A stretch of 64,000 nt of DNA from Saccoglossus kowalevskii (GCF_000003605.2 NW_003153745.1:317677-381676), one strand, 5' to 3'. Shown: positions 23,665-35,800, counted from the stretch's first letter. Notes: generated from the letters alone by a model not told the origin. A program made the numbers and translations.

Positions 23665-23783
23665 GTGAAAATCAGACTTTCGCGCAGCGTTCTTATCACA
23701 GCCTGCATGCAAATCCGACTTACGCGTGCCATTTAAATACAGTTAAGAACAAATGAAATGTACGCGAAAATCAAACTTACGTG
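23665..23783. repeat. three diverged copies of a 20-bp CG-containing motif
   Basis: gtgaaaatcagactttcgcg (23665), atgcaaatccgacttacgcg (23707) and gcgaaaatcaaacttacgtg (23764) align without gaps. The stretch about 23620-23790 is unusually rich in CG dinucleotides for this window (acgcgc, cgcgcagcg, acgcgtg). Could be the inside of a mobile element; ends not found. Confidence 0.6.
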
Positions 23784-24224
23784 TGGCACTTCAAATTTAA
23801 GCTTTTTACCGAGACCAACTGAACTGAAGCTTACGAGAATGAATAACCTGCAATGACCCCCCCCAAATGTCAGACATCGTATTTGCTCTTATTATTTAGT
23901 AGCTCCTGATCTTTAAAGTTTTAAATAACAGGGGTGTGGATGTGGTAAAAATAAGCCATGTTTACATGATCCTGTATACAATTAATGTTTCATTTACAAG
24001 CACTTCTACTGGTGATGCGCTTTTAATAGAACAAATATGGTAGCTGTGTTCAAACATCTGTTGCTTATAAGTGAATGGGGAGAATAAAAAGAATAGCTCA
24101 TCCCCCCAGATTAAATTATATAATTTTAAAAAATATATAGAAAATAGCAAGGTAGAATGAATTAATACGTAATCTAATTTATATGTTAATATTTTTCTGG
24201 TCACTAAAATGAGCTACTTTACAA

Positions 24225-24427
24225 TACTGTAAAATACTTTATATTCGCTTGGAATTAATTTTCGCTGAAGGAATGATTCAGTGAAAATAAAATCCCGTGA
24301 ATATACCTTTTTTCAGATATTTTACATTCAACTTGTCAAATGTCAGTGAAAATAAATTCCATACAAAACACCCAAAAAGTCTTTTCAGCGAAAATTAATT
24401 CCAGCTAAAATAAAGTATTCTACAGTA
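24225..24427. mobile_element. MITE, TACTGTRGAATACTTTATT family, copy 2
   Basis: About 203 bp; starts tactgtaaaatactttat and ends aataaagtattctacagta, with the same interior order as 19888-20089 (ttcgctgaagg, gtgaaaataaaatcc, acattcaact, aattccatacaaa, cttttcagcgaaaattaatt). Same orientation as copy 1, separated by about 4.1 kb. Divergence between the copies is modest, which fits a not very old family. Confidence 0.82.
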
Positions 24428-24773
24428 TTCTGATTCTTTTTAATTTCTAATAATATTTACTGTTGTTCTTATTATTATTATTATTGCAAAGAAATGATAG
24501 AACCAGGTTAAATTTCAGCTGATTAGTTGAAATCTGTAAGTACTGACAGCTAATATTCAAGATGTATACACATTAAAAAAGTAGGCCAACATGTATATTA
24601 TAAATTGGAACAACAACAACAATTTCCTATTCGAGGAGTAATTACGCTTTTCTACTTCTAGAAGTCACTCATTGATCATATCACATTCGCGAATCAATTG
24701 AATTCTTAGGGGTCAACAGTTACGCTATCTAGAGTCTCTTATCTGCCACTTTAAAAAAAAAAGCAAAGGAGAA

Positions 24774-24815
24774 GGACCGTAGCTCAGTCCTAGAGCTGAC
24801 AGAGAAGATATGATT
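24774..24815 (+). other. tRNA 5'-half-like sequence, no 3' half
   Basis: ggaccgtagctcagtcctag then agctgacagagaaga resembles the acceptor/D-arm half of a tRNA including a good A box (tagctcagt). No B box, anticodon arm or acceptor complement follows; the next 70 bases are A-rich. It could be the remnant head of a tRNA-derived SINE or chance. Confidence 0.25.
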
Positions 24816-24879
24816 TTAAAAAAATAAATAAAAAAAATATACCAGGGGAAAAAAAAAACCTGAAGTATAGTTTAAAATA

Positions 24880-25110
24880 CCCTGCGTTTCCTCTAGCGTT
24901 CCTTTTGTGTAAAGCCGAATCATTGTTCCCTCTGTTGTGGTAGGGTGGTATCGGCAACACAACAAAAGGATCAATGACAACAGCCTTTGGTCAGAAACAA
25001 TTAGTATCTACAAAGAACAGTCCCACCCAAGCCATTTATTCAAAGGATAGAGACAGGAACCAACTGCTGAAGGCCTTTTCCCGAGATCTGATTAAAATTT
25101 AAATCAAAAT
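24880..25110. promoter_or_regulatory. candidate intronic regulatory block with Sox and TCF-type motifs
   Basis: Complex sequence between A-rich tracts. ccttttgt (24901) and its inverse acaaaagg (24962) face each other with attgtt (24922) between them, all matching the Sox core; caaagaac and ttcaaagg, which fit the TCF/LEF core, follow near 25012 and 25040. It lies about 0.8 kb downstream of the 58-nt exon in the intron. Function is inferred from motif density only. Confidence 0.3.
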
Positions 25111-25840
25111 GCAACCTGTTGGATCAATAAACTTTCTAGGAATTACTTCTATGGAGCCAAAGTAACTTTGTAAAGTAAAGCGTTCCGTTTCATTTGTTAT
25201 CGGATGCAGAATTCAAAATTTCGGGGGGTGGGGGGGGGAGCAGCCTCAGAAAACAACAGTAGGGAAAGAGAGGGAAGAGGAGGTGGGGAAATGTTTTGTT
25301 TTCAGAATATTCCACTGCCAGATGGACAATTTAAATGATCTCAAGTTTTTGTTTCTTAATGGAATTCGGAAATTTAGACTTGGTAATACCACCACCACCC
25401 TGGAGGTGCCTTACAACTGTTGCTACTGTGCAACCGGAAATTTTTGAATTGGGCAAATTAGACAAACATGTAATGGATAGTGGTCTATATTGTAGTTTTG
25501 TTTTCTTTAGTTAGTTTTCAAACATTTTGGGGTTTTCTGCTAAGAGGAAGAGGCAGTTTATAGTACTCTGAACAATCACACAACTGATGTCGCATAGAGT
25601 GAACAGAATTACATGCCAAAAAAAATAAACAAAATAAAATGCAAGGAACAGTAAACTAAAATGACTACCAACATAGAAACAAATTGAAGAATTAAAATCA
25701 TAGCGAATATTTAATTTTAGTACAAATATTTCAGAAATTTTTATATTTCATAAATCTAATTTATAAATATATTTACGGAACCAGATTTAAAAAGGCTTAT
25801 GTACAACAATAAAACTACACCGCTTATAAAGTTTTGTTAC

Positions 25841-25898
25841 CTTGCGCCGTATCCCTGACTTCGGTTGTTCTGATACTGTCCATGATGCTGGCGGTGAT
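25841..25898 (-). CDS. 58-nt internal exon, same Q/N/Y/G-rich low-complexity protein
   Basis: Seen: on the minus strand a textbook acceptor (a long T/C tract ending ctctctcattctacag) precedes the exon, and it ends GCAAG|gtaac. Length 58 nt: two bases completing a codon from an upstream exon, 18 full codons, then AG. Joined to the first base of the exon at 2845-3001, AG+C gives Ser and the frame stays open, so the phases fit a direct splice. The peptide reads HRQHHGQYQNNRSQGYGA, the same compositional class as the downstream exon, with an RSQGYG motif that recalls hnRNP U-type tails. The upstream exon that must end with one base of the split codon was not found; it may be further right or outside the window. 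The short length makes it a candidate for alternative splicing; 58 is not a multiple of three, so skipping it would shift the frame of the following exon. Confidence 0.68.
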
Positions 25899-28779
25899 CT
25901 GTAGAATGAGAGAGAGAAAAAAAAAAGAAAATGTGAGGATTTGTTTCATTTCAAACATGAAAGAATAATATTGTATGAAAGCAATGTATTTATGAGAGAA
26001 GGAGAAATAACTAGAATGAACAGAATTAATTATAAAATACCTGTTAAAGAAAAAATCATAAGAGAGGATAAAATGAAGCAACATCTGGCCTAGAACCAGC
26101 ACGAGCTACCGATTATTAGATCACAGTAGAAAGTAGTAAACATAGCTGTTGCCATTTCGCGTACATGAATCCACCCTGCTGTGTTGGTGCAACAGCAATG
26201 GCAGTACGCGCTGAACAATAGTCCTACATGAAATAAACTCCGAACGGAAGCACTAGACCGTTTTTGTAGAGCTCAGAAAGAGAACACTTCGGCTGAAAGC
26301 AGAAAAATTACTCCGACATACTTCATGTTAGCCTTTTGAAAACAGGAAGCCTGATACTCTAAAATTCACGAAGTACCATTAATGATATATGCGTAAATAT
26401 ATAGTCAACTTTTTTTTTTTTTTGATTTCCTCAGTCTTATTAGGAATGATGAGGGTGAAATGGGGTGAATGCTAACTAATTCTGGGGTACTTGGGATGAA
26501 GCATTCTCTTGCCACACAAGGAGAATGCTCAAACCAATCCTTGTGGGCTGCTTCAAAAGCTGTAAAAAGAAAAAAACCCACTAGAGACAGCTCTTTTTAC
26601 AGGCGTCCACTTTTGTAACATAGCAGTATTCTAGAGCAAAGAAAGAAAGCAAATTAAACAAAGATGGGACCTCAAAAAAAAAACATATTGCTCATCAGAA
26701 ACTCATCAAGCAGCAATATAAGTACAAGTAACATCCAACACACCAGATAGGTATCGCTTAGCGAGGAATTTCATTTATTTTGTGGAATATATTGCCCCCC
26801 CTCCATTTCTAGTTATTGATCCCCTGAGATTGATAGCACATGAATAATACACCATCATTTTAGCATTTACACCAATATGAGATCAAATCAAATTCTTTTT
26901 AAAAAGATTTATTTAAAACAAAAATATACATATACAGTGCAACTCCAGAGTCGGTATCAAAAAAAACAAAACAATAAGCGCATCATCAGGAGCATCATTA
27001 AGAAATAACATTAATGGTTTGTGAAATTCTACGTGTGGGCTTCCAAACAACTTGATGGGTCAAAAGCTTCTCCGAGAGCTCTTCTGAACGATGGGGAAAT
27101 TCTCAAGATCTTCTCTACGTCAGTGGCAACTCAGAGTTTAAGCATCGCCTCAAAATTGTTTTGACGTGCAACCGAGTTTCCACACGTACTTAATGGTGAA
27201 CTTTCTCAAAACTTGACCTGCCATGCATACTGCCTTTAAAGTGTGTGTTTGGAAGAGAATTTGATTTGCCTGATGGGAAAAATTACTTTGCTCTCTAGAA
27301 TGTTTAAAGCACCACAGTACCTGCACTGTGTTTGTGTTGATGGTGGGTCCCATGCAACATATATGAGTGTAAATTACTAAGTACAATGTCTGTTTACACA
27401 AAATTCAAATGCACTTTGCGCAACAACTGTTGCAATTCAAGAATGATTTCATTTAAGAACAAAAATCTTTTTAAATTTTTTACATATACACAGTAAAATG
27501 AAAAGCAGAAACATAATTTTAGTAAGAATAGATACAAATTTAACACAAAAAAACAATTAAACTTGAACCACAAAAACAGAAACAAAACATCACTAAGTGA
27601 GAGAGGAAAATTTCTAAAGATGAGTCTCTATATATTAAAATCAGGGGGCATTTCTTTAAATTGAGAATCCAAATTTGCAGATAATGCAGTAATCACTGAT
27701 ATCTATTATAATTAAACAAATGGTGCACACTTTAAAACACAAAACAAAAGGATTACGTTGATTGCTATGATATCCCTCAGGCACATAAAAGTAAAAACAA
27801 GAGAGAAAGAAAGTGAGGGGTGAAAAATAAAGAGATGGAGAGGGGGGGTCATAAAAATACTCGCACCAACCATATTGTGCCGGAATACAAAAAAAAAGAT
27901 TGACGGGAGAAAAAAAATTAGACAAAAGCCTCGTATAACAGAATTTTCTTTCACTCCACCCTTACAATGGCAGAAACAAATATTTAGTAAGCGGTTATTA
28001 TTGCTCGTCATTATTCGGAAAAGAAACGTGGCATAGAAAACACATATGGGTAGCCAGGTTTGAAAGAACTTCACGCTGTCAGTATGAAATAAAGATGTCA
28101 GAAACAGACTGCAACAAGATGTTCACAAGAGTCGCCGCTTAATTACTATTGATAACCAAGACCTCAGGAAAGCGTCGAGAGGCTGATGAATACGCTCTAG
28201 AAACAATGCGCCACTTCACTAAATGCTATCTAGAAAGGAAAGTCTGACATTTCGCCATATTGCTACTCTTTAGGTTGCTGGTGAAAGCTCGATGGGGCCA
28301 AAGTTCAAAACTGCAAATGCTTTCAACACGTTGCCTCCTATAAATATTAATGCCGACAATAAGCTTCACAAATGTACCCGAAATGAGAAAATGGTGTTCC
28401 AAAAAAAAAACCAAAAAACAAATCAAAACAAAAATGTGATGAAATAAAAAAACAGTAGGGGGAAACATTAACATGATAGGTGTGAAAAGCACTGTGTATT
28501 GATTACATTGTCTAATAACGTGATACCCAGTCAATCAGTATACAACATGTGCGGACAACAAAATGAGGGGATGATTGAGGGAGCAGTGACGATGTCTATT
28601 TAAAAGCACTTGTTAAAAAAAAAAAGGGAAGATACCAGACTGGCACAGAGAGAAGAAAAAAAACACGAAAACACTGAAGCTGTTTATCGTTGTAATACAG
28701 AGAATAAAACCACCAAGTGAGATCTGGGGCGAGAGTGAAACGCAACGTCACTGGGGAGAGGTACTAATTGAAAATTAAC

Positions 28780-29260
28780 ATCAAATAACAGGCAGTGATC
28801 ACAATGCAGCGCTCAGTGATGTTATAGTGCAACTACTCCAGATGGCGTGTTCTATGATGCTTAGGTGGTGGATATGATATCCCATATCTGTAGCCGGGCC
28901 ACTGTACAGAGCAGTAACACTCAGAACAAGAGAGTCACTGTGAGCTTTCTCTCAGCCTTACAATGTGTCTCGGCTTGTTTTTTTTCCTTCACTTACGAGT
29001 GAAGTCAATGTGATTAACTATGACCCACGACACCACCATCTTTTTTCACACTTAACTATTAGAGAAAGAAAAAAATTAGACATTTTTAGATCCACAAGGG
29101 AAATTTGCATTGACAGTACCCCTCCTATTATATTACGTCGGGAGAAGCGTGCCCCATTTGCATATGATAGGACCAATTGCAGATATTGCGAGCATCATTT
29201 TCAATCAAGCCTGACAATTCCAATCCCAGACAAGCAGAGTAGAGTGGAGTAGTCAAACCA
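28780..29260. promoter_or_regulatory. candidate conserved non-coding block with POU octamer
   Basis: Two islands (about 28780-28960 and 28990-29260) of balanced composition in AT-rich surroundings. The second contains atttgcat (29156-29163), the POU octamer, extending into a palindromic catatg, and attaactatgacc near 29010. An open frame of 95 codons on the plus strand is probably incidental. Confidence 0.28.
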
Positions 29261-29306
29261 CTGGGGAATTCGTTGTCTAAATGACTCCCTTCGAGGTAAA
29301 ACTAAT

Positions 29307-29327
29307 ACTACTACTACTACTACTACA
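29307..29327. repeat. (ACT)n microsatellite
   Basis: About seven trinucleotide units followed by the degenerate acgactatgacgactatga. Confidence 0.9.
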
Positions 29328-31729
29328 ACGACTATGACGACTATGAGTCATTCTGTATATACTGCCATAGACTGTACCCATTCACAGAAACCAAGATGAT
29401 ATGGACGTTTGTTTCTTTCTCGTTTTCCTTTTTTTATGGATGGAAAAATGTACAGAGCTACAGAGTTACATATTCTAGAATAAGCAACGTTATCATCCGT
29501 ATATAAGCACACGCACATGTGGTGAGCGCACGCACAGAAATGTTGTTTTTGGAAATCTGATCGTCACAGCTCAGGTGGTGGCAACAATTAATGTAGTACC
29601 GTGGTATCATGTGCAGAATGTTACGTGTATGCTTGATGATGGGCAAGTGTGTCCCTGTAGTACAAAACTGCCGCATCAGTGTAATGTGGCATAGTGTTTA
29701 AAAGCTAATGCAGACAACAATGGGAATTGCAGCACTTTGCCAACCCAGTTCACACCAACACAGAAACAGATTGGATTTTGATTACAAAGTCCTGATTTCT
29801 TAGGTATGAATAAAATTGATAAATATTATTATTTTTGTTGAAGATTTAAATTAAATAGAATATCATTTTCATGAAGTATCACAGTTGGCCAAAAATAAAA
29901 AAAAAAGTTTTTTTTTTTTGTTTTTTTAAAAATCAAAAAATCAAAAAAAGGTGAAAAAGAAAAATGAAGATAGCTAGCTCTATACACCATCCAAACTTTT
30001 ATCAAATAGAAAAATATATACAATAATAAAAGGGACATATGATTAATATTACTTGAGATGAAGTATATTGTGTAAACAAAGTTAAAAAGTCCATGACACA
30101 ACTCCAAGTAAAAGATTGCACTGCGAGTTCTACCCTTGGTAACAAGAAAGAAAAAAGAAAAGCATTTGAATGATTCTATCAGCTTTTGACTATTATGTTC
30201 TTAACGCTAAATAACGAGAGAGTAACGACAAATTCAATAGGAACAGCTAGACCAGTTAAAGAACAATTGTAATAGGTGTGAAACAAACAAACTGTCAACA
30301 ATTAGTAGTGTCAATACCAGGGTGTGAAAGAGGTAAACGGCACAATGAGATGGTAATCCCGTAAAGCCCATGGCAATGAGTCAATCATTAATTTCAACAA
30401 TTTGAATCAATCTAAATAGCAATTAGGTCAGAAAAAGTCAAAGATACTGAAGATAGAAATTAAAAAATACAAGCTGAAAACAAAATGACAAAATGATAAA
30501 GCTGTAATACAAATTTTTTTTTGTAGTACGGTAACAGCATGACCGAAACAAGATTTTTTTTTGATTTTTTACCATAAAACTAAAATGGACTGTGACAGAG
30601 CTGAAAGACAGCTGATTAACATTCATCCATTTAATTAACTTCTTAAACCTACTTTTGAAAGTTTTTCAAGAAGAGTATGCAATGAAAATATCAGCTGCAT
30701 ACCAGCTTGGCTGTGCCATTGGAAGATGCCAAAAACAAAACAATAATTAAGTTTCTCTCTCATCCTTATATATAGTGAAGAAGTAAATTTCAGTTTGCAG
30801 AATATTTAAAAACAAAAACACAGGTGTACGATAACAGAATACATGATCTCAAAAAAAAGTTTTAAAATATAATTTTTGTCTCTTCTTCCATTAAAATTGC
30901 AAGCAATCTAAGGAAGGTGACATTGAAGAAATATGGGGGGGTTTTATCAACATGGAGCCTGTAGATGTTGAAGTAGAGATAAATTAAGTGAAATGCAGTT
31001 AGGAATGCCCTATTTACTTTCTGAAGGGTAAACGAATCAGATAAGGCTGGTTTTTCTACGTTGAGATTGACACTGGCCACACCCACATCCACCCCTTTCC
31101 AGTGCTTTTTAGCACCTCCACTAAATAGAACCAACCACCCTTCTGTGCATAATAATGTCAACCATTCTCCTCACACAGACAGGATGTATCTGTATCATGC
31201 ACAACACAACACTAGTATACTATAGAAAAAAGAAAGAAAGAAAAAGACCGACCGAAAGCCAGTACAACACGGTTATAGTGATGCCCCGTGGCAGGCACCA
31301 CATACTCTGACAGCTGGGAGGTGATAGAAAGTTGAAAGGTTTGGTGTTTGAAATGGCAGAAAAAGTAATACAAGGTGAAAACAGAGTAAGAGAGAGAAAA
31401 AAAAGACAAGTCACAACAGCAATATATTCTTTGAGTCCTCGGGCAATATTTCTATTTGGTTGGTGACCTCAGTCTGTAATAGACTATGCTTCTACCTGCA
31501 GGGAAGTTTTTTTAAAAAGGGGGGGGGGACAAGCATAAACGAGTTAATAACTTCCTGCAATCAAAAAAGTTTCAATAACAAGACAGGATGAGTCATAAAA
31601 ATATAAATCAAACTGAATAATGATTATAACAGTCGGTATAATGTACCAAAAAAAAAAATAATACACAAATCTGTTTGTAAGAAGAGAGGTTTTAAAAAAA
31701 AAAAAAAAAAAGAAAAAAAGCAAAGTCCC

Positions 31730-31870
31730 AGATGGCAAAGGGGGTGATTAGCCCGGCAGCTGATTATCCAATTGGCGCTGACAGGACATCAAATTAGGAG
31801 CAATTAGAGCTCATTACAGCTAACAAAAGGAAATTTGAACACATGTCCATGGCCTATACAATGGCAGCTG
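31730..31870. promoter_or_regulatory. candidate conserved element with homeodomain and TALE motifs
   Basis: tgacagg (31779-31785) fits the Meis/TGIF core. It is followed by two aattag homeodomain cores starting at 31792 and 31802, exactly 10 bp or about one helical turn apart, then ctcattac. The flanking sequence (cagctgattatccaattgg) is equally rich in core sites. No homopolymers interrupt the block although long A tracts abut it on the left. Confidence 0.35.
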
Positions 31871-32039
31871 GTAAACAAATAGTGATTTCTCAATATTTAT
31901 CTACTAAATAGAGTTGACATGATAACACCCTTCAACTTTCCATTATACAGGCAATCAGATGGGCAGAGAGGGCAGAGGCTTCTGGTGTTTAAAAAAAAAA
32001 AAAAATAGCTCGGCTGAAGGAATTCTGCTAGTTTTCCCT

Positions 32040-32880
32040 CCGGAGGTCCCCCTTTCTCTTTTCCTATTCAGAGAAGTGAGAAAAGTTGGCCAATTACTGG
32101 GCAATGTTAGTTGTCCGCTGACTGGCAGTTTAATTTCTACCATTGTCGACAGGGGCTCAGTGGGACTATAGTGCTGGAGGTACAATCTTATTTGCATTAG
32201 CACAAAGGGAACAAATGAAAAACCCGGATTACAGAACATTTCACTTAATCCACACCTTTGCCATTGGCAGGTCAAATCCCCACTTCAAAAGTGTGAAACA
32301 CTTTTCTCCATCAATTAAAATCCCCCTGGATTGTTTGATGGGGTGGTCCCGTCATTAAACGGCCGCACAATGATGGCCTTACACCTTAAACAAAAACATG
32401 CTGAGCAAACAAGTGAATTGCTGTCAATTTTCTATTTGTGGCTTTTCAGGACTGAATGGTGACCAACATATGCAGGTGTGCACAAAAATGCCCAATTCCC
32501 CCCCTCTTTCAATCGCCGGCAGTGATTTCTTTCACTCTATTCTCTCCTTGTGGGAGAATTCTAAAAACCAAAAGGGACTTCATTCAGACATCATAGTAAG
32601 AGAACTGTAACCCAAGCTCCATGCCTTCGGCTCTGTGAAAAGTCACTGTGGTTTCATGGCGATTTTTTGTGCTATGGTCAGTAGAGTGAATCCAACTTTT
32701 CACTGACTTGTGCGTCGGGGTCCCTCCTGGAGTTGAGCATCCCCTAGCTGAACCATCCACCTCGGTTTGCGTGGCGACTGTATTCAACACGAATGAAGGG
32801 GGAAAAATGCAGTGGGGCGGTGTAACTATCTGCTGGACACAAGTAAGCAAACACCTCTATTGTTGCAGTCCAACAGCGTG
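32040..32880. promoter_or_regulatory. candidate conserved non-coding block with Otx pair and POU/Sox composite
   Basis: The longest island of complex sequence in the window. ggattac (ggatta 32226-32231) and taatcc (32246-32251) form an inverted pair of Otx/Gsc-type cores 14 bp apart. atttgcat (32190-32197) is followed four bases later by acaaagg (32202-32208), a POU plus Sox arrangement, and cacttcaaaagtgtgaaacacttt (near 32281) holds T-box/Nkx-like half-sites. Minus- and plus-strand frames of 70-106 codons overlap here but show no domain and no splice sites, so a regulatory role is preferred over coding. Confidence 0.35.
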
Positions 32881-35800
32881 TAAGTGTTAAAATTGTGATT
32901 TTTTTTTTCTTTTCTTTTTTGTAAGCTGTGTTGTGTACACACGGACAGGCATGTATATGTGTGTGTTGCTGACTCAGAATGTGCAAGCCGTCGTAACTTG
33001 GATAACGAAGTAGCAACTTATTTCTATTTCATGCGTTAAACTTACATATGTCTTATTATATGATCAGTACTCCATGCCGCCTCACACCTGGCCCTAATTC
33101 TCTATGGCACTCATTCTTCCAGACTAGATCAGCGTCACATAAGTAATGTTTTTTCCCCAGTTTTTTGGGATGAATTTAGGTATAGTACAATCCAACAGTT
33201 GATTGGTGCATTTGCAATAGTTCGCCAGCTCATTGACTGGCAGAATTCTCTTCACACCTTTTTTTTTATCACGGCCAATATTTGAACTATTACTATTAAT
33301 TGCCCAAGAAAATCTATGTGCGACATTTCTTACTTTTAAAGAGATGATTTTTTTTATGATATTAAATGTATAAATGGGCCCCCAAAAGAATGATGTTATC
33401 ATAATCAGTGTTAAAGGTGTGAACGACAGAATTGTAAACAAAGGAACTTTTATGTTTTGTACGTTTAGATATCTCAATCTTGCGCGGGCTTACTCTTAAA
33501 TAGTGATGGACAGGCAAGATCGATAATGTGCGCTGACGTCATCGCTGCTGATGAGTAAGAAAAATATTTCGAGAGGGCGTTGCCATAGAAATGGACATAA
33601 CACGAATATCATATAGTAATCATCTGAACATTTAAAAGTAAAAAAAAAAAAAGTAATCTAATGCCAATATGGAAATCGTATCTCTCGGAACAAGAAAGAA
33701 CAGCGTAATGAATAGCGAAGATGCATTTAAAACACCACCGTACCCGTTAGAGTGGCACCAATCACGAGCAGCAGCGATTCTTATTAAATTTACGAACCGA
33801 ATACGAGCACAGTCAGCTGGGATTGCGATGAACAAATACTTTGTTAGTGAATAACTGAATGAAAAGATGGAGGGGGGCATCTTAAAACCCCATTGAAATC
33901 CACACTAGAGACAAAAACCATCAAGTAATTAAAAGCCGTCTATTTCTACTCATGGCAAGGGTGTTACAATTTCAGCGTTGAAAGCAACAGCGATGGCTGC
34001 GGCAGTCCATGCTGCTAAGACAAACACCGAGCCCATTTCCTGACATAGTACCCACTTCCTGCACACCGAGCGAAGGAGTGGTCTCGACACCTAAATGAGG
34101 AAATCTTCTGCCTTAGTTTTGCCGGCTTTTGTCAAAACAAAACAGGAGAAAAACTTGTGCTAAAAGGTTTTTCAGCTCCAGGTCATTGATGGTGCTACCA
34201 AAATTGTATTAGGGCTTCTACAGGAAGTCTAGCTGTTATTGGACTTCGAGTGGTGTGAGAGCATTAAATGACAATAAGAAAACTCCCTCCCCCCAAAGTT
34301 ATGTCAATACAGAGATCTCCCTTTTTTTGAGATGGTGGAATGAGGCAACATCGGCAAAAACCACAGCACAGGAGGACGAACATTTAAGTCCAAATATAAG
34401 TTAGCAAGGAAATCCCACTGTACTCTAAACCAATTCAGTCAAGAGCACTTCGAGACCAACTCACGAGGAAAAAACGCATGTGCGATGCACTTTCCAGTAG
34501 CGATTCAATGCTCAATTCACTTTTTTTTTTTTCAAATCAGATTAATTCAGTTTTCCCTAATAAAAAAAAAAAAAAAAGTTACTTTCTTGTACTATCTCCA
34601 TCATTCAAATACATATTTCATTTTTTTTTTTTAAAAAGACATGTCATTTCTGAAAATGCAAGAATTCATAATATAGGTGATGCGAATGGGGTCTTGCTTC
34701 AAGCTCTTCTGACTCTCCTCCTGATGTTTCAGTCGGATGGTTAGGATGGTTGTTAAAATATTTAGAGAACTTTATCGGCACATTTGCACACACGGTATGC
34801 CGAGGTCAGTGCTGGTTGTCATTTCAATATGGTGCTGTTTTTGTGATGGGCTCAGATTGAATTTCTATGCAGATTACACGGTAGACGTTGTGTCTGCTTT
34901 GACTCAGGTGTGCACATTTGTTTTTTTGTTAGGCCATGTCATATTTTTAAAACAGATTACCCCAAAATTAGCATGCCCTCCCCCTCCTCTTACTACAGTT
35001 TTATTTTTTTGGTGAGTAATCTATAGCAACTCATGGATCTTAACTGGAAAGTTCACTGACTGACCCCGAATCATAACTACCATGGAAGGTATCTATAACA
35101 TTACTGAAAAATATTTTAGATTAAGTAATTTCATACATTTTTAAAAATTTTTTTTTGACACAAATAGTTTTGAAAAGTTGCAGCGAGAGTAGAAAAGGTG
35201 CAACACTAACAAGACTAGCGTTCACAAACGAAATAGATTGAGTCTTCATCCAACAAAAACAAGACTGACAGTTTCAAGTTTTGGTAGCGGGAGGTAAAAA
35301 AAAAATCTCCACTCCAAATATTTTGAGTATGAGTGGCAGGCAGTGTCGCTAACTCTTCGTCTGCCGAACTGAACCTAGAACAGCGAGGTCTCGCTCAGGA
35401 GAAAAATTAGAAAGTCTAATAGAGAAATGAACAAGGTAGTTGACATTTCAGGGTCTCTTCTCTTCCGCTTTAATTTAACGACAAACTGGGTCTTCAAAAA
35501 CAATTTCACTCACCAGCTTGTCGTACTCATGACATATAATTAGTGGTCAAGTTCTAATTCCTTCAGTTATGGAAATATAATAGGACAACGCCGATGCAGA
35601 TAGGAAGGAAGCAATGCACTGTTTTAGGCACAAATCTCATTACAAGTTTCAATTTGCGCTCTCGTGTACGCTTCTTTTTGTGGTTTTCAGCAGAGGATGT
35701 ACCAACTGTTAATAACATGGGGAGAGGACATGGCATGCTACATGCTGCTTGACATTTTAAAAATCCATCACTCGCAGGTTGAGTCTCTGTTCTCATGAAT

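Larger units (their letters stand above)
3002..25840 (-). other. large intron (about 22.8 kb) between the two visible exons
   Basis: Bounded by gtaac at 25840-25836 (donor, minus strand) and ttacatag at 3010-3002 (acceptor). It is AT-rich with many A and T homopolymers and contains most of the recognisable repeats of the window plus a 671-base gap. No intermediate exon with matching phase was found, though one inside the gap or of unusual composition cannot be excluded. Frames open for 60-120 codons here have no domain, no codon signature and no splice context, and look like chance. Between the listed repeats (for example 4264-6063, 8600-10460, 10560-12780, 17240-19880) nothing beyond simple-sequence tracts was recognised. 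Confidence 0.55.

Noticed and set aside
25384-25440. Minus-strand GGGTGGTGGTGGTATTACC, suggesting a Gly/Trp/Tyr-rich exon
   Set aside because: All frames either stop quickly or give ordinary composition, and the phase does not match the neighbouring exon.
31955-32275. 106-codon minus-strand frame in complex sequence
   Set aside because: Begins without context, ends in a poly-Phe run from an A tract, and has no domain or splice sites; better explained as a non-coding island.
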